From NCBI GenBank assembly GCA_021804705.1, contig JAJZHC010000059.1, positions 1-7,716 on the forward strand: 7,716 nucleotides of DNA, written 5' to 3'. Shown here in pieces: positions 6,630-7,716 of the stretch. Made by a program: the position numbers and the translations under genes. The stretch comes from Pseudomonadota bacterium (GTDB lineage: Bacteria > Pseudomonadota > Gammaproteobacteria > Burkholderiales > Ferrovaceae). The stretch's first letter is position 1, and every line of letters starts with the position of its first letter. The notes beneath the pieces were generated by a model. That model was not told where the DNA came from. It ran no database searches and worked only from the letters and a program-made list of their open reading frames with translations.

Positions 6630-6657
6630 GTGACAGTAATTTCACAATTCCTAATAT
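6630..6657 (+). promoter_or_regulatory. Candidate sigma-70 promoter of the porin gene
   Basis: GTGACA (6630-6635) matches 5 of 6 positions of the -35 consensus. TAATAT (6652-6657) matches 4 of 6 positions of the -10, with a 16-bp spacer. Transcription would begin near 6664, giving a leader of about 50 nt that includes the second GGTTGAC/TCAACC dyad directly upstream of the ribosome-binding site. Confidence 0.4.
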
Positions 6658-6679
6658 TAAGTGGCGCGGCCAGCACATC

Positions 6680-6698
6680 GGTTGACGCTGCATCAACC
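6680..6698. repeat. Inverted repeat GGTTGAC/TCAACC, copy 2, next to the porin ribosome-binding site
   Basis: GGTTGA (6680-6685) and TCAACC (6693-6698) are separated by 7 nt. This is the same dyad, including the C after the left arm and the A before the right arm's shared part, as copy 1 about 111 bp upstream. It ends 2 nt before AGGAGA (6701-6706). It could act as a DNA operator or as a small mRNA hairpin affecting translation. Confidence 0.4.
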
Positions 6699-6713
6699 TG
6701 AGGAGATCACAGC

Positions 6714-7716
6714 ATGATGAAGCGCATCAAGCTCCGTCCCGGCGCCGTGGCAGTAGCCATGGCCCTGGGGGCAACACTGGCTATTCCCGTAGCGGCACAC
6801 GCAGCAGATTCTCAGTCCGAAGTCGATGCGCTGAAGCAACAGATGCACGACCTCCAGAAAAAACTGGAAGACCTGTCCAAGAAGCAGGCCACCCAGGAGC
6901 AAAAACAGGAAACAGCCGCAGCCTCAAGCAGCAGCGCCAACAACGACAAGCGTCTGGACAAGTTTCTCAAGGGCTTCTATGGCGTGATGGACGTTTCTGT
7001 GGATGACACCACCAAGGGCATGGGCGGGATGACGGCTTCCCACTTCAACCCGGGCCCAACGCCGGGCAGCTATACCCAGGGCGGGCTCAAGAGCGGTCCG
7101 GTGGGACGCATGGGTTGGCAGCCGGCCATTTCTACTAACAAGGCGGGCTTTGGCTATCGCGGCGATCACATCATCGGCGACAGCGACGTCAAGTTTATTT
7201 ACCAGATTGAAGCTTCGGTGGCTGTTACCGCGGCCCCTGGTATCAAGACCTCCTACACAGCCCAGTCCAATACGACGACCGGTGCTCTAGGTTCCGGTGA
7301 CACCTTTGTGGGCTTGGCCAATGGCAACTGGGGCTCGATCAAATTCGGGACCACCTATACCCCTTACAAAAAATCTACCGACCGTTTGAACCCCTTCTCC
7401 GGTATGTTGGGTGACTATGCCGTCGTGATGGGTAACAGTGGTGGCGACAACCGGGTGGAGTTTGGCACGCGTCAGGATCACTCGGTGTGGTGGCAGTCTC
7501 CCGTCATGAACGGTTTCAGCATGGATGTGCTGTACTCGCCAGGGCAAAACCGCACCTACGACAACGTGGTCCAGTCTTCTGGATCGCCTGATTGTAATGG
7601 GGGCAACGTGCCTGGCAGCGGTAACCTGCCTATGAACTGCGATGACGGTGGTTTCAACAACTCTTTCAGTACCGCACTGAAATATGAAACCCAGCGCTTC
7701 TATGCAACCGCCGCGT
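6714..7716 (+). CDS. Gram-negative outer-membrane porin with N-terminal coiled coil (C-terminus off the window)
   Basis: Passive diffusion channel in the outer membrane. The ATG at 6714 follows AGGAGA (6701-6706) by 7 nt. At least 334 codons are open to the window edge. A signal peptide covers about residues 1-30 (ending AHA). Next comes a charged segment, about 32-60, with hydrophobic residues at Val37, Leu40, Met44, Leu47, Leu51 and Leu54, a clean 3-4 heptad pattern. The barrel then begins with FLKGFYGVMDVSVDD. It contains porin-like stretches: DTFVGLANGNWGSIKFG, a constriction-loop-like TPYKKSTDRLNPFSG with GDYAVVMGN, and WWQSPVMNGFSMDVLYSP. These match the general Gram-negative porin family (Porin_4 type) common in betaproteobacteria. 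The coiled coil is more typical of OprP/OprO-like porins. Selectivity cannot be read from the sequence. It is separated from the receptor by a strong terminator, so it is probably an independent transcript. Confidence 0.88.
   Translation, partial: MMKRIKLRPGAVAVAMALGATLAIPVAAHAADSQSEVDALKQQMHDLQKKLEDLSKKQATQEQKQETAAASSSSANNDKRLDKFLKGFYGVMDVSVDDTTKGMGGMTASHFNPGPTPGSYTQGGLKSGPVGRMGWQPAISTNKAGFGYRGDHIIGDSDVKFIYQIEASVAVTAAPGIKTSYTAQSNTTTGALGSGDTFVGLANGNWGSIKFGTTYTPYKKSTDRLNPFSGMLGDYAVVMGNSGGDNRVEFGTRQDHSVWWQSPVMNGFSMDVLYSPGQNRTYDNVVQSSGSPDCNGGNVPGSGNLPMNCDDGGFNNSFSTALKYETQRFYATAA

Overview
The window looks like a moderately GC-rich Gram-negative chromosome, most probably a (beta)proteobacterium. 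It carries a complete TonB-ExbB-ExbD energy module, a TonB-dependent outer-membrane receptor and a 16-strand-type Gram-negative porin. The species cannot be named from the sequence alone. I see no insertion sequence, CRISPR array, tRNA or rRNA gene.

Layout. (1) Positions 1-843, minus strand: the N-terminal 281 codons of an aldehyde dehydrogenase of the succinate-semialdehyde dehydrogenase (Sad/GabD-like) type, running off the left edge. (2) Positions 844-1002: a divergent intergenic region. It holds two near-perfect PhoB-type heptamers in direct orientation, exactly 22 bp apart, with a possible -10 element at the right distance, all pointing toward the next operon. (3) Positions 1003-4084, plus strand: a compact four-gene operon, exbB-exbD-tonB plus a secreted metallophosphoesterase. 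The phosphoesterase has all five signature motifs of the purple acid phosphatase type. (4) Positions 4159-4188: a terminator-like hairpin with a T tract, unusually close to the next start codon. (5) Positions 4211-6499: a 762-residue TonB-dependent receptor, followed by two hairpins, the second a strong intrinsic terminator. (6) Positions 6500-6713: an intergenic region with a candidate promoter and a twice-used GGTTGAC/TCAACC inverted repeat. (7) From 6714 to the right edge: an outer-membrane porin with an unusual N-terminal coiled coil, truncated by the window.

How they may work together. ExbB and ExbD form the proton-driven inner-membrane motor, and TonB transmits its force to the outer membrane. 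The neighbouring receptor is the obvious client. The phosphoesterase is co-transcribed with the motor and the operon has a Pho-box-like control region. The most economical reading is therefore a dedicated phosphate or organophosphate scavenging system: take up a phosphorylated ligand with the receptor, release phosphate in the periplasm with the phosphatase, with the porin as a further channel. The family assignments are firm. The phosphate link is inference from the regulatory motif and gene order. An iron or siderophore system remains possible.
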